DNA from: Paraburkholderia madseniana
GTDB lineage: Bacteria; Pseudomonadota; Gammaproteobacteria; Burkholderiales; Burkholderiaceae
Direction of reading: 5' to 3'
Length of the DNA: 64,000 bases
Assembly: GCF_009690905.1 (NCBI RefSeq)
Contig: NZ_VOSW01000055.1
Location: 1 to 64,000 of the forward strand
The position numbers and the translations under genes were made by a program. Every line of letters begins with the position of its first letter. The stretch's first letter is position 1. The notes below the pieces were generated by a model. The model saw only the letters and a program-made list of their open reading frames with translations. It was not told the origin of the DNA and did not search any database. Positions 56,725-64,000 of the stretch are shown here, piece after piece.

Positions 56725-56835
56725 CACGCGGTTGCGGCGGCAGCGGGGGCGGCGATCTATCGCATGCCGCACACGCCGCCGCTTCTAACCGCAACGTGCA
56801 GTTTCAAAGGTAGCGTGCCGCTCCACGAGAGCGGC
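56725..56835 (+). other. Intercistronic stem-loops between binding protein and permease genes
   Basis: A long stem pairs CACGCGGTT-GCGGCGGC (56725-56741) with GCCGCCGC-TTCT-AACCGC-AA-CGTG (56775-56798). A second hairpin is GCCGCT/AGCGGC (56817-56822 with 56830-56835). No T-run follows. Such structures often stabilise the upstream binding-protein mRNA relative to the membrane subunits. Confidence 0.55.
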
Positions 56836-56871
56836 GCGCCAGGCGTTAGCCAGATTGCCTAAGGGTGAGCT

Positions 56872-57810
56872 ATGAGCGCTTCATCGGATGCTGGATCGGT
56901 GCAGCCGGAATTGCTGGTTCCGCCTGTACCCACGCCAACGCCTCGCGTCAACGGTCCGGGCCGCGCGTCGCAGTTCCTCGCCTGGATCGGCGTGGTGCCG
57001 TTTTTCACCTTCGCACTGCTGTTCCTGATTCTGCCGACCGGCTTTCTGATGGTCGGCGCGTTTCAGGATCCGCAAGGCCACTTCACGCTCGGCAATTTTC
57101 GCGACTTGCTCCAGCCCACGGTGCTGGACGCCTACTGGATCAGCTTCAAGGTAAGCGCCGCTTCAGCGCTCGGCGGCGCGTTGATCGGCTCGCTGCTCGC
57201 GTGGGCGGCGGTGCAAGGCAAATTGCCGGGTTGGATTCGTCCTACGTTGATGACGTTCTCCGGCGTCGCCTCGAATTTTGCCGGCGTGCCGCTCGCATTT
57301 GCCTTCATCTGCACGCTGGGGCGCGTCGGTCTCGTGACCGTATTGCTGAAGAAGTACCTCGGCTTCAACCTGTACTCGACGGGCTTCAGCGTTCTGAGTT
57401 TTTCCGGGTTGACGCTGACTTACCTGTACTTCCAGATTCCTTTGATGGTGCTGATCGTCACGCCCGCGCTCGACGGCCTGAAGCGCGAGTGGCGCGAAGC
57501 CTGCGACTGTCTCGGCGGCACGGCCTTCCAATATTGGCGCCACGTAGCGTTGCCGGTTTTGTGGCCGAGCGTGCTTGGCGCGACGCTGCTGCTGTTCGCC
57601 AATTCGTTCGGCGCGGTCGCCACGGCCTACGCACTGACCGGCAGTTCGCTGAACATCGTTACGATCCTGCTGTACGCGCAGATTCGCGGCGACGTCATGC
57701 ACAACCAGAACCTCGGCTACGCGCTCGCGCTCGGCATGGTGCTCGTGACGGGCTTGTCGAATGGCGGCTACATCTGGCTGCGTTCACGCGCTGAAAGGGG
57801 CCGTCGATGA
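56872..57810 (+). CDS. ABC importer permease (PotB-like)
   Basis: A 312-residue membrane protein with six helices and the BPD_transp_1 signature (EACDCLGGTAFQYWRHVALPVLWPSV). It is a CysT/PotB-type permease, not the MalF type seen in UgpA. The stop overlaps the next start by 4 bases (ATGA at 57807). With the next gene and the ATPase it forms one importer. Confidence 0.9.
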   Translation: MSASSDAGSVQPELLVPPVPTPTPRVNGPGRASQFLAWIGVVPFFTFALLFLILPTGFLMVGAFQDPQGHFTLGNFRDLLQPTVLDAYWISFKVSAASALGGALIGSLLAWAAVQGKLPGWIRPTLMTFSGVASNFAGVPLAFAFICTLGRVGLVTVLLKKYLGFNLYSTGFSVLSFSGLTLTYLYFQIPLMVLIVTPALDGLKREWREACDCLGGTAFQYWRHVALPVLWPSVLGATLLLFANSFGAVATAYALTGSSLNIVTILLYAQIRGDVMHNQNLGYALALGMVLVTGLSNGGYIWLRSRAERGRR

Positions 57811-58598
57811 AAAGCCAGTCGCGTGTGGGTGCGTGGACCGCGATGATCGTCGGTTCGCTGTACTTTCTGATTCCGTTGCTCGCCACCTTCGAATTCAGCC
57901 TGCGCATGAAACGCGGCGTTTACAGCTTCGAGGCGTATAGCGTCGTGCTGAGCGATCCACGCTTCCAGGCTTCGTTCGGCTATTCGATCCTGATGGCGGT
58001 GCTGACGATCATTGTTGGCGTATTGCTGGTGGTGCCGACCGCGTACTACGTGCAGTTGCGGCTGCCGAAGCTGCGGCCGGTCGTCGAATTCATCACGCTG
58101 TTGCCGCTGGTGGTCCCGGCGATCGTGATCGTGTTCGGTTATCTGCGCATATACAACAGCAGTTCGATTCTGCCGCTCACGGCCAACGAACGCGCGACCG
58201 ACCTGTTACTGGTGTTCGGTTACGTCACGCTCTCGCTGCCGTACATGTATCGCGCAGTCGACGCCGGTTTGCGCGCGGTCGACGTGCGCTCGCTGACCGA
58301 GGCCGCCGAATGTCTCGGGGCGAACTGGCCGACGATTCTGTTCAAAGTGATCTTCCCGAATATCCGCTCGGGCATTCTGTCCGGCGCGTTTCTCACCTTT
58401 GCTGTCGTGATCGGCGAGTTCACGCTGGCGAGTCTGCTCGACCGCCCCGCGTTCGGCCCGTATCTGCAATTGATCGGCGCGAACCGCGCGTATGAACCGT
58501 CGGCGCTTGCGATCATCGCGTTCGTGATCACATGGGCGTCGATGGGTTTGATTCAGGTATTCGGCTCGGCACGCGCGCTTAGCGGCCAGAAAATTTGA
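57807..58598 (+). CDS. ABC importer permease (PotC-like)
   Basis: A 263-residue membrane protein with six helices and the signature EAAECLGANWPTILFKVIFPNIRSG. It is the second permease of the unit and is translationally coupled with the first. The start overlaps the previous stop. It pairs with the ATPase encoded 32 bases downstream. Confidence 0.9.
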   Translation: MKSQSRVGAWTAMIVGSLYFLIPLLATFEFSLRMKRGVYSFEAYSVVLSDPRFQASFGYSILMAVLTIIVGVLLVVPTAYYVQLRLPKLRPVVEFITLLPLVVPAIVIVFGYLRIYNSSSILPLTANERATDLLLVFGYVTLSLPYMYRAVDAGLRAVDVRSLTEAAECLGANWPTILFKVIFPNIRSGILSGAFLTFAVVIGEFTLASLLDRPAFGPYLQLIGANRAYEPSALAIIAFVITWASMGLIQVFGSARALSGQKI

Positions 58599-58630
58599 CG
58601 GACTAATTTGACCGACTAAGGCAGCGAATC

Positions 58631-59701
58631 ATGGCATTCCTTGAGATCGAAAATCTGCATAAGTCCTTCGGGGCGAACACTGCGCTGCATCACTTCGACA
58701 TGAAGATCGAGCGCGGCGAATTCATCACGTTTCTTGGACCGTCCGGCTGTGGCAAGACCACGGTGCTGCGGATGATCGCCGGCTTCGAAACGCCGACGCG
58801 CGGCATCATCCGGCTGGATAACAAGGACGTGACGTACCTGCGCACGCGGCAGCGCAAGGTCGGCATGGTGTTCCAGTCGTACGCGCTGTTTCCGAACATG
58901 ACGGTGGCCGACAACATCGGCTTCGGACTGAAGATCACGCACCGCCCGCAGGAGGAGATCAAGAAGCGCGTCGAGGAGATGTTGCAACTGATCAAGCTGC
59001 CGCATCTCGGTGAGCGCTATCCGTGGCAATTGTCGGGTGGTCAGCAGCAGCGTGTGGCGTTGGCGCGCGCGCTTGCCGGCAAGCCTCAGGTGCTGTTGCT
59101 CGACGAGCCGCTCTCCGCGCTCGACGCGAAGATTCGCATTTCGCTGCGGCAAGACATTCGGGCGTTGCAGCGTGAATTAGGTATCACGTCGATTTTCGTC
59201 ACGCACGATCAGGAAGAGGCGCTGTCCATTTCCGACCGCATCGTGGTGATGAACGAGGGGCGCGTCGAACAGATCGGCACGCCTTCGGAAATCTACAACT
59301 ATCCGCGTACGCGCTTTGTCGCGTCGTTCGTCGGCACGCTGAACATTCTGGCGGGGCATGTGATCGATCCGAAGACCGGCAAGATGGCCGTCGACGGTCA
59401 GGAGTTGACTACCACGCAAGAACTGCCGGCAGACGACGCGGGCAAGAAGCGCATGCTCGCGCTGCGGCCCGAAGCCATTGTGCTGGAACCGGCCGCGCCG
59501 GGCCGCAATACGCTGAACGCGACCGTCGAAGAAGTAAATTTCCTCGGTGCGGTGGTGCGCATCAGAGCGCGCGTGAAAGACGCGGTGATTTCACTTGATG
59601 TGTTCAACGACCCGAATCGCGGCTTGCCCGAACGGGGTCAACCGGTATCGCTGGGTTTCTCGCACGAGAACTTGCTGGTGCTGGAAGAGGGTGGTGCATA
59701 G
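58631..59701 (+). CDS. ABC importer ATP-binding protein (PotA-like)
   Basis: The 356-residue ATPase has Walker A GPSGCGKTT, signature LSGGQQQRVALARAL, Walker B VLLLDEPLSALDA, FVTHDQEEALS, and a C-terminal TOBE-type regulatory domain (about 240-356). It is the last gene of the deoR-ugpQ-linked importer; the start has an AAGGCAG ribosome binding site. It powers uptake of the substrate bound by the protein at 55601-56713. Confidence 0.92.
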   Translation: MAFLEIENLHKSFGANTALHHFDMKIERGEFITFLGPSGCGKTTVLRMIAGFETPTRGIIRLDNKDVTYLRTRQRKVGMVFQSYALFPNMTVADNIGFGLKITHRPQEEIKKRVEEMLQLIKLPHLGERYPWQLSGGQQQRVALARALAGKPQVLLLDEPLSALDAKIRISLRQDIRALQRELGITSIFVTHDQEEALSISDRIVVMNEGRVEQIGTPSEIYNYPRTRFVASFVGTLNILAGHVIDPKTGKMAVDGQELTTTQELPADDAGKKRMLALRPEAIVLEPAAPGRNTLNATVEEVNFLGAVVRIRARVKDAVISLDVFNDPNRGLPERGQPVSLGFSHENLLVLEEGGA

Positions 59702-59795
59702 AAGCCGAACAGCAGTGTCTGACGTTGGCGAAAGCCCCGCGTACAGACCAGGCGGTTTCGGCTGAAGTGGGCGAAAGCCCCAGCCCCAAAGGCTC

Positions 59796-59870
59796 TCCGG
59801 GTTTTCCCGGATTTGTGGCATGGACGGATTCCGGATTCCCCGACGCCCCTCGTCCGGATTTCCGGAATCC
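59796..59870. promoter_or_regulatory. TCCGGA-type dyads upstream of the dctA sigma-54 promoter
   Basis: TCCGGGTTTTCCCGGA (59796-59811) is a perfect dyad. GGATTCCGGA (59826-59835) and TCCGGAATCC (59861-59870) form an inverted pair 25 bases apart. They lie about 70-140 bases before the -24/-12 promoter, the usual place for enhancer sites of a DctD-type activator. Which dyads DctD uses cannot be told. Confidence 0.5.
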
Positions 59871-59937
59871 CGGACTGCGCGTGCTGTAACACGCCAAAAA
59901 ACCTATAAAAATCAAAGCGGTTCGCTTTTCGTCAAGC

Positions 59938-59954
59938 TGGCATCGACCTTGCAA
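59938..59954 (+). promoter_or_regulatory. Sigma-54 (-24/-12) promoter of dctA
   Basis: TGGCATCGACCTTGCAA has the invariant GG (59939-59940) and GC (59951-59952) 10 bases apart and matches TGGCAC-N5-TTGCA except at one position. Transcription would start near 59965, about 40 bases before the leader peptide ATG. The adjacent dctB-dctD genes encode the matching activator. Confidence 0.85.
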
Positions 59955-60004
59955 TTTAGATCACGCGGCCGCAACGGTCCGACAACTAAAGCAAGGAGAC
60001 AACG

Positions 60005-60034
60005 ATGTCTGATTTCCCTTCCCGGTATTTCTGA
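60005..60034 (+). CDS. Nine-residue leader peptide upstream of dctA
   Basis: An ATG at 60005 follows a near-perfect AAGGAGACAACG ribosome binding site and codes for MSDFPSRYF followed by TGA. It is far too short to be an enzyme and is not in frame with dctA. The following 108 bases contain hairpin elements: GTCGTC/GACGAC (60039-60044 with 60075-60080) around CGGC-CTAAT-GCCG (60051-60063). The arrangement suggests a translated leader that affects dctA expression, but a mere relic start is possible. Confidence 0.55.
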   Translation: MSDFPSRYF

Positions 60035-60142
60035 ATTCGTCGTCTTGTCGCGGCCTAATGCCGTGCACAGGCGTGACGACTATTCGTTCGCATGATGCGC
60101 AGCGTGGCAGGCCTTGAGCTCACCCATATCGCAGGAAACATC

Positions 60143-61423
60143 GTGAAGAAACCTATCCACAAAGTGCTGTACGTCCAGGTGATCGTGGCGATCATCATCG
60201 GCATTGCGCTTGGCCATTATTCGCCGGACTTCGCCGTCGACATGAAGCCGCTCGGCGATGGCTTCATCAAGCTGATCAAGATGGTGATCGGGCCGATCAT
60301 CTTCTGTACGGTGGTGACGGGTATCGCCGGTATGGAAGACATGAAGAAGGTCGGGCGCGTCGGCGGCAAGGCGCTGCTGTACTTCGAAATCGTCTCGACG
60401 TTCGCGCTGGTGCTCGGCCTCATTGCCACGCACGTGCTGAAACCGGGCGTCGGCTTCAACATCGATCCGGCTACGCTCGACGGCAAGGCTGTCGCTTCGT
60501 ATGCCGCGAAGGCACACGGCCAGACCACGGTCGACTTCCTGATGCACATCATCCCGGACACGCTCGTGTCGGCGTTCGCACAGGGCGAAATCCTGCAGAT
60601 CCTGCTGATCGCACTGTTGTTCGGCGCGGTGCTGGCCACGGCCGGTGAGAAGGGCAAGGTCGTCACCAACTTCATCGACGGGCTTTCGCATGTGCTGTTC
60701 GGCATTGTGCGCATCATCACGAAGCTGGCGCCGATCGGCGCGTTCGGCGCGATGGCGTTCACCATCGGCAAGTACGGCATCGGCTCGCTGCTGCCGATGC
60801 TCAAGCTGATCGGCACGTTCTATCTGACTTCGATCGTGTTCGTGGTGGTCGTACTCGGCATCATCGCGCGTGCGGTGGGCTTCAACATCCTGCGCTTTGT
60901 CGGCTACATCAAGGAAGAGATGCTGATCGTGCTCGGCACGAGCTCGTCGGAAGCCGCGCTGCCGCAACTGATGCTGAAGCTCGAAAAGCTCGGCTGCTCG
61001 CGTTCGGTTGTGGGCCTCGTGGTGCCGACCGGTTACTCGTTCAACCTCGACGGCACCAACATCTACATGACGATGGCCGTGCTGTTCATCGCTCAGGCGA
61101 CCAACACCGACCTCACGTGGACGCAGCAGCTCACGCTGCTGGCGGTGACGATGCTGACGTCGAAGGGCGCGAGCGGTGTGACGGGCGCGGGCTTCATCAC
61201 GCTGGCCGCCACGCTCGCTGTGGTGCCGACCATTCCGCTGTCGGGCATGGTGCTGATTCTCGGTATCGACCGTTTCATGAGCGAATGCCGCGCGCTGACG
61301 AACATCGTCGGTAACGGAGTGGCGACGGTGGTGGTGTCGGCATGGGAAAAGGAACTGGACCGCAACAAGCTGAACGCCGCATTGCGGGGTGAAGTGGCGG
61401 TCAAAGAGCCGGCCGAGGCTTAA
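60143..61423 (+). CDS. dctA: C4-dicarboxylate transport protein DctA
   Basis: About 426 residues from the GTG at 60143, which has AGGAAACATC before it and gives the family start (M)KKPIHKVLYVQVIVAI; an in-frame ATG at 60092 is less likely. It is a DAACS-family symporter with eight helices and two re-entrant loops, including GTSSSEAALPQLMLKLE and PTGYSFNLDGTNIYMT. It imports succinate, fumarate and malate with protons or sodium. Expression should be sigma-54 and DctBD dependent. Confidence 0.95.
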   Translation: MKKPIHKVLYVQVIVAIIIGIALGHYSPDFAVDMKPLGDGFIKLIKMVIGPIIFCTVVTGIAGMEDMKKVGRVGGKALLYFEIVSTFALVLGLIATHVLKPGVGFNIDPATLDGKAVASYAAKAHGQTTVDFLMHIIPDTLVSAFAQGEILQILLIALLFGAVLATAGEKGKVVTNFIDGLSHVLFGIVRIITKLAPIGAFGAMAFTIGKYGIGSLLPMLKLIGTFYLTSIVFVVVVLGIIARAVGFNILRFVGYIKEEMLIVLGTSSSEAALPQLMLKLEKLGCSRSVVGLVVPTGYSFNLDGTNIYMTMAVLFIAQATNTDLTWTQQLTLLAVTMLTSKGASGVTGAGFITLAATLAVVPTIPLSGMVLILGIDRFMSECRALTNIVGNGVATVVVSAWEKELDRNKLNAALRGEVAVKEPAEA

Positions 61424-61469
61424 GCCAGGCAACCGTCACGAGCACGACTTCGGCCGCGGACGCCCACCT

Positions 61470-63470
61470 ATGAAAGCGGCGACCGCGAGCCGGGACCCAG
61501 CGCCGTCGGCCGACGAAGCTTACGCCGACGACGCGGCGCCTTATGCCACAATATCCGATCCTCACCGATCGGATATTGCCAACGTGACGCGCCGCCTGCT
61601 GATCCTCTTCGCGCTCGTCGCCGGGCTCGTGGTGGCGTGCGGGCTTACGTACACCATCGCGTGGCAGAGCGGGATCGATAATTTGCGGCGCAACGCCGCG
61701 GTGCGGGTCGATCGCACGACCAGCGCGCTGAAAAGCACGCTCGAGCGCTACGAATCGCTGCCTTATCTGCTGGCCGAACATCCCATTGTGCAAGACGTGC
61801 TGGTCAATCCCAGCCCTGCCAACGTCGAACGCGCCAATCTCTATCTCGAGGACCTCAACCGCCACGCGCGGGCAACGGTCACCTACATCATTCCGCTCGA
61901 CGGCTATTGCGTCGCCGCGAGCAACTGGCATGGGCCGGGCAGCTTCATCGGCGCGGGCTATCAATTCCGGCCGTATTTTCTCGATGCGGTGAAGGGTGGC
62001 GTGGGCCGCTTCTTCGGTATCGGCACGATTTCCCAGGCGCCCGGTTACTACATCTCGCAGCCGGTGCGGCGTGACGGCAAGATCGTCGGCGTGGCAGTCG
62101 TCAAACTCGATCTCGAATGGTTTCAGGGCGCGGATGCGTCCGAACCTTTAGTTGTCACCGACGATCACGGCGTGATCTTTCTGTCGTCGGTGCCAGCGTG
62201 GAAATATCACACGATCCGGCCGTTGTCGGGGCAAGTCGCGGACTCGATCTACCAGGCGCGCCAGTATGCGCAGCAACCGATCCCGCCGCTGCCGGTGACG
62301 ATCGAGCGCACGCTCGAAGGCAATGCGCAGATCGTGCGTATCGGCGGCGGCCGCTATGCGCCGCGCTATCTGGCGTCGCGGCGCGGCATGGGCGAGCCGG
62401 ACTGGCATCTGATCACGATGTCGCCGGTCGGTCCTGTCAACGCTGACGCGCGCAATGCGACTATCGTGACCGGCTTCGGCTACGTGTCGCTGGTGCTGTT
62501 CGCGTTCTACTGGAGAATGCGCCGTGCCCGGGTGCGAGAAATGATGCGCAGCCGTTCGCTGCTGCAAAAGGCCTACGCTGAATTGAACCAGCGCGTGGCC
62601 GCGCGCACTGCGGATCTCTCGCAGGCGAACGAGCAGTTGCAGAAGGAAGTCGCCGAGCGAACGCGCGCCGAACAGGAACTGCGCGCGGCGCACGATGAGC
62701 TGATCCAGGCCAGCAAGCTAGCCGCGCTGGGTCAGATGGCGGCCGGCATCACGCATGAATTGAATCAGCCGCTCGCGGCACTGCGTGGTTTCTCGGACAA
62801 CACGCGCGTGCTGCTCGAACGCGGCGACCAGGCGTCGGCGTTCGAAAATCTCGAAGCGATCGCTGCGCTCACCGAGCGCATGGGCAAGATCACCAATCAG
62901 TTGAAGTTGTTTGTCGGCCGCGCCCGGCCGCGCAGTGCGCGTGCGCCGGTCATGCGAGCGTTGCGCAACGTCATCGCGCTGCTGCAAAAGCGCCTGCAAG
63001 GCGTCGAAGTCGAGTTCGCTTTGCTCGATGCCGGCACCGGCGCGCGCATGCCGCTGAATCTCGCCGACGATCCCTCCGATCTGGTTGCCAATTGCGACGA
63101 TCTGCGGCTCGAACAGGTGTTGATCAATCTGCTCGGCAACGCGCTAGACGCAACGGCGGGGATGACGCCGCCACGCATTTCGATCGAGATCGAAACCGCT
63201 GAGTCGAGTGTGTCGTTCGCTGTGCACGACAACGGCCCAGGCATTCCCGACGACGTGCTGCCGCGTCTGTTCGAACCGTTCTTCACTACGAAAGAAATGG
63301 GCCAGGGCCTGGGGCTCGGCCTCGCGATTTCATCGTCGATTGCGCGCGACTGCGGCGGCACACTGGTGGCGCGCAACGCGCCGGACGGCGGTGCATTATT
63401 CGTATTGACGCTGCGCCGCGCGCGCGTGCAGACGAGCCATACATCGGACCCGCTCACCACGGGTTCCTGA
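61470..63470 (+). CDS. dctB: C4-dicarboxylate sensor histidine kinase DctB
   Basis: About 666 residues from the ATG at 61470. Two transmembrane helices (about 42-64 and 331-346) flank a large periplasmic PAS/dCACHE-type domain (ending SPVGPVN). A coiled coil follows, then the H-box GITHELNQPLAALRG (His about 429), the N-box LLGNALDA, and G-boxes GPGIP and GQGLGLGLAI. It senses C4-dicarboxylates and phosphorylates DctD. It lies 46 bases after dctA. The first 40 residues are an Ala/Asp-rich cytoplasmic tail. Confidence 0.93.
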   Translation: MKAATASRDPAPSADEAYADDAAPYATISDPHRSDIANVTRRLLILFALVAGLVVACGLTYTIAWQSGIDNLRRNAAVRVDRTTSALKSTLERYESLPYLLAEHPIVQDVLVNPSPANVERANLYLEDLNRHARATVTYIIPLDGYCVAASNWHGPGSFIGAGYQFRPYFLDAVKGGVGRFFGIGTISQAPGYYISQPVRRDGKIVGVAVVKLDLEWFQGADASEPLVVTDDHGVIFLSSVPAWKYHTIRPLSGQVADSIYQARQYAQQPIPPLPVTIERTLEGNAQIVRIGGGRYAPRYLASRRGMGEPDWHLITMSPVGPVNADARNATIVTGFGYVSLVLFAFYWRMRRARVREMMRSRSLLQKAYAELNQRVAARTADLSQANEQLQKEVAERTRAEQELRAAHDELIQASKLAALGQMAAGITHELNQPLAALRGFSDNTRVLLERGDQASAFENLEAIAALTERMGKITNQLKLFVGRARPRSARAPVMRALRNVIALLQKRLQGVEVEFALLDAGTGARMPLNLADDPSDLVANCDDLRLEQVLINLLGNALDATAGMTPPRISIEIETAESSVSFAVHDNGPGIPDDVLPRLFEPFFTTKEMGQGLGLGLAISSSIARDCGGTLVARNAPDGGALFVLTLRRARVQTSHTSDPLTTGS

Positions 63471-63486
63471 ATCAGACGAGAACAAC

Positions 63487-64000
63487 ATGCTGAACGACGG
63501 CTTGCAGGTACTGTATATCGAAGACGACGAGCTGGTGCGGCGTGCCAGCGTGCAGAGTTTGCAACTGGCGGGCTTCGAGGTGATCGGCCATGCGTCGGCG
63601 GAATCCGCAGCGAAGATGATTAGCGCGGATTTCTCCGGGGTGATCGTCAGCGATATTCGCTTGCCTGGCGCGAGCGGACTCGAACTGCTTGCGCAGTGCC
63701 ACGAGCGCGCGCCAGACGTGCCGGTGATTCTGGTCACCGGTCATGGCGATATTTCGATGGCCGTGCAGGCGATGCGTGACGGCGCGTATGACTTCATCGA
63801 AAAGCCGTTCGCATCCGAGCGTCTGATCGAAACCGTGCGACGTGCGCTGGAGCGCCGCAAGCTGGTGCTGGAGAACCTCGCGCTGCGTCGTGAGCTGGCC
63901 GGGCAGAACACGGTCGCGCCGCGCATCATCGGTCGTAGTCCAGCAATCGAGCAGGTGCGGCGGCTGATCGCGAATATCGCGCCGACCGACGCGTCGGTGC
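63487..64000 (+). CDS. dctD: C4-dicarboxylate response regulator DctD (partial)
   Basis: The gene begins at 63487 and continues beyond the window. The receiver domain is complete in the visible part: D13/D14 acidic pocket, phospho-acceptor D56 in VSDIRLPG, and K106 in EKPFAS. The AAA+ region begins at IIGRSPAIEQVRRLI. It is an NtrC-type activator for sigma-54 promoters; the TCCGGA dyads before dctA are its likely sites. It lies 16 bases after dctB. Confidence 0.93.
   Translation, partial: MLNDGLQVLYIEDDELVRRASVQSLQLAGFEVIGHASAESAAKMISADFSGVIVSDIRLPGASGLELLAQCHERAPDVPVILVTGHGDISMAVQAMRDGAYDFIEKPFASERLIETVRRALERRKLVLENLALRRELAGQNTVAPRIIGRSPAIEQVRRLIANIAPTDASV

Noticed and set aside
59727..59781. 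A direct repeat GGCGAAAGCCCC after the ABC ATPase gene
   Set aside because: Only two 12-base copies (59727-59738 and 59770-59781) without regular spacing or a link to a known site. It may be chance or part of a degenerate terminator.

Overview
The window looks like chromosomal DNA of a Burkholderiaceae beta-proteobacterium, most likely Paraburkholderia, Burkholderia or Caballeronia. The base composition is GC-rich throughout. The gene content is typical of that family: methionine synthase split into two genes, a PhaM-type polyhydroxyalkanoate granule protein, DUF1840, DUF2917 and DUF3567 proteins, stand-alone RfaE2, type III pantothenate kinase next to a BirA without a DNA-binding domain, and aceK beside a LiuR-like MerR regulator. 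Most of the window is ordinary core genome. No rRNA, tRNA, CRISPR array or prophage was seen.

Layout. At 1-51 is the start of a probable IS4-type transposase, then a secreted alpha/beta hydrolase (195-1478). From 8810 down to 2065 a leftward cluster carries a MerR regulator, aceK, carbonic anhydrase, thiolase, a short-chain dehydrogenase, acyl-CoA dehydrogenase and a YchJ-like protein. A metallo-beta-lactamase-fold gene diverges from it across a LiuR-like palindrome. A dipeptide-type binding protein (10154-11740) stands alone. From 17094 to 11975 runs argS, SPOR protein, dsbA, a short-chain dehydrogenase and a BtuF-like protein. Then come DUF1840, a tiny lysine-rich exported protein, the split metH pair, DUF3567, pcaD and a DUF3108 protein. 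Next are a divergent IclR/FAH-family pair with a likely operator, a LivJ-type binding protein, a crotonase-fold protein, phaM and a di-iron ferritin-like protein.

From 32259 to 40841 lie rfaE2, coaX-birA, a four-gene MlaEFD-like lipid transporter with its lipoprotein, a VanZ protein, a [2Fe-2S] protein and a hydrolase. From 41163 to 46950 is dacC-dat-ybeD followed by lipB-lipA, with a divergent lysR/DUF2917 pair in between. A lower-GC two-gene islet of small membrane proteins (47068-47703), including a 44-residue protein with a strong ribosome binding site, precedes tauABC, which has no adjacent tauD.

The right end holds three regulated nutrient-uptake units. First is a HAD phosphatase with a divergent Na/Pi-cotransporter-like protein. 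Second is a GlpR-type DeoR regulator whose upstream region carries two good GlpR-like operators, divergent from ugpQ and an ABC importer of the PotABCD/iron type instead of the canonical UgpBAEC. Third is dctA-dctB-dctD for C4-dicarboxylates, preceded by a -24/-12 sigma-54 promoter, three TCCGGA-containing dyads and a nine-codon leader peptide with a very strong ribosome binding site. The signals most worth following are the dctA leader, the GlpR/UgpQ/ABC unit and the membrane-protein islet. No large undescribed system stood out.
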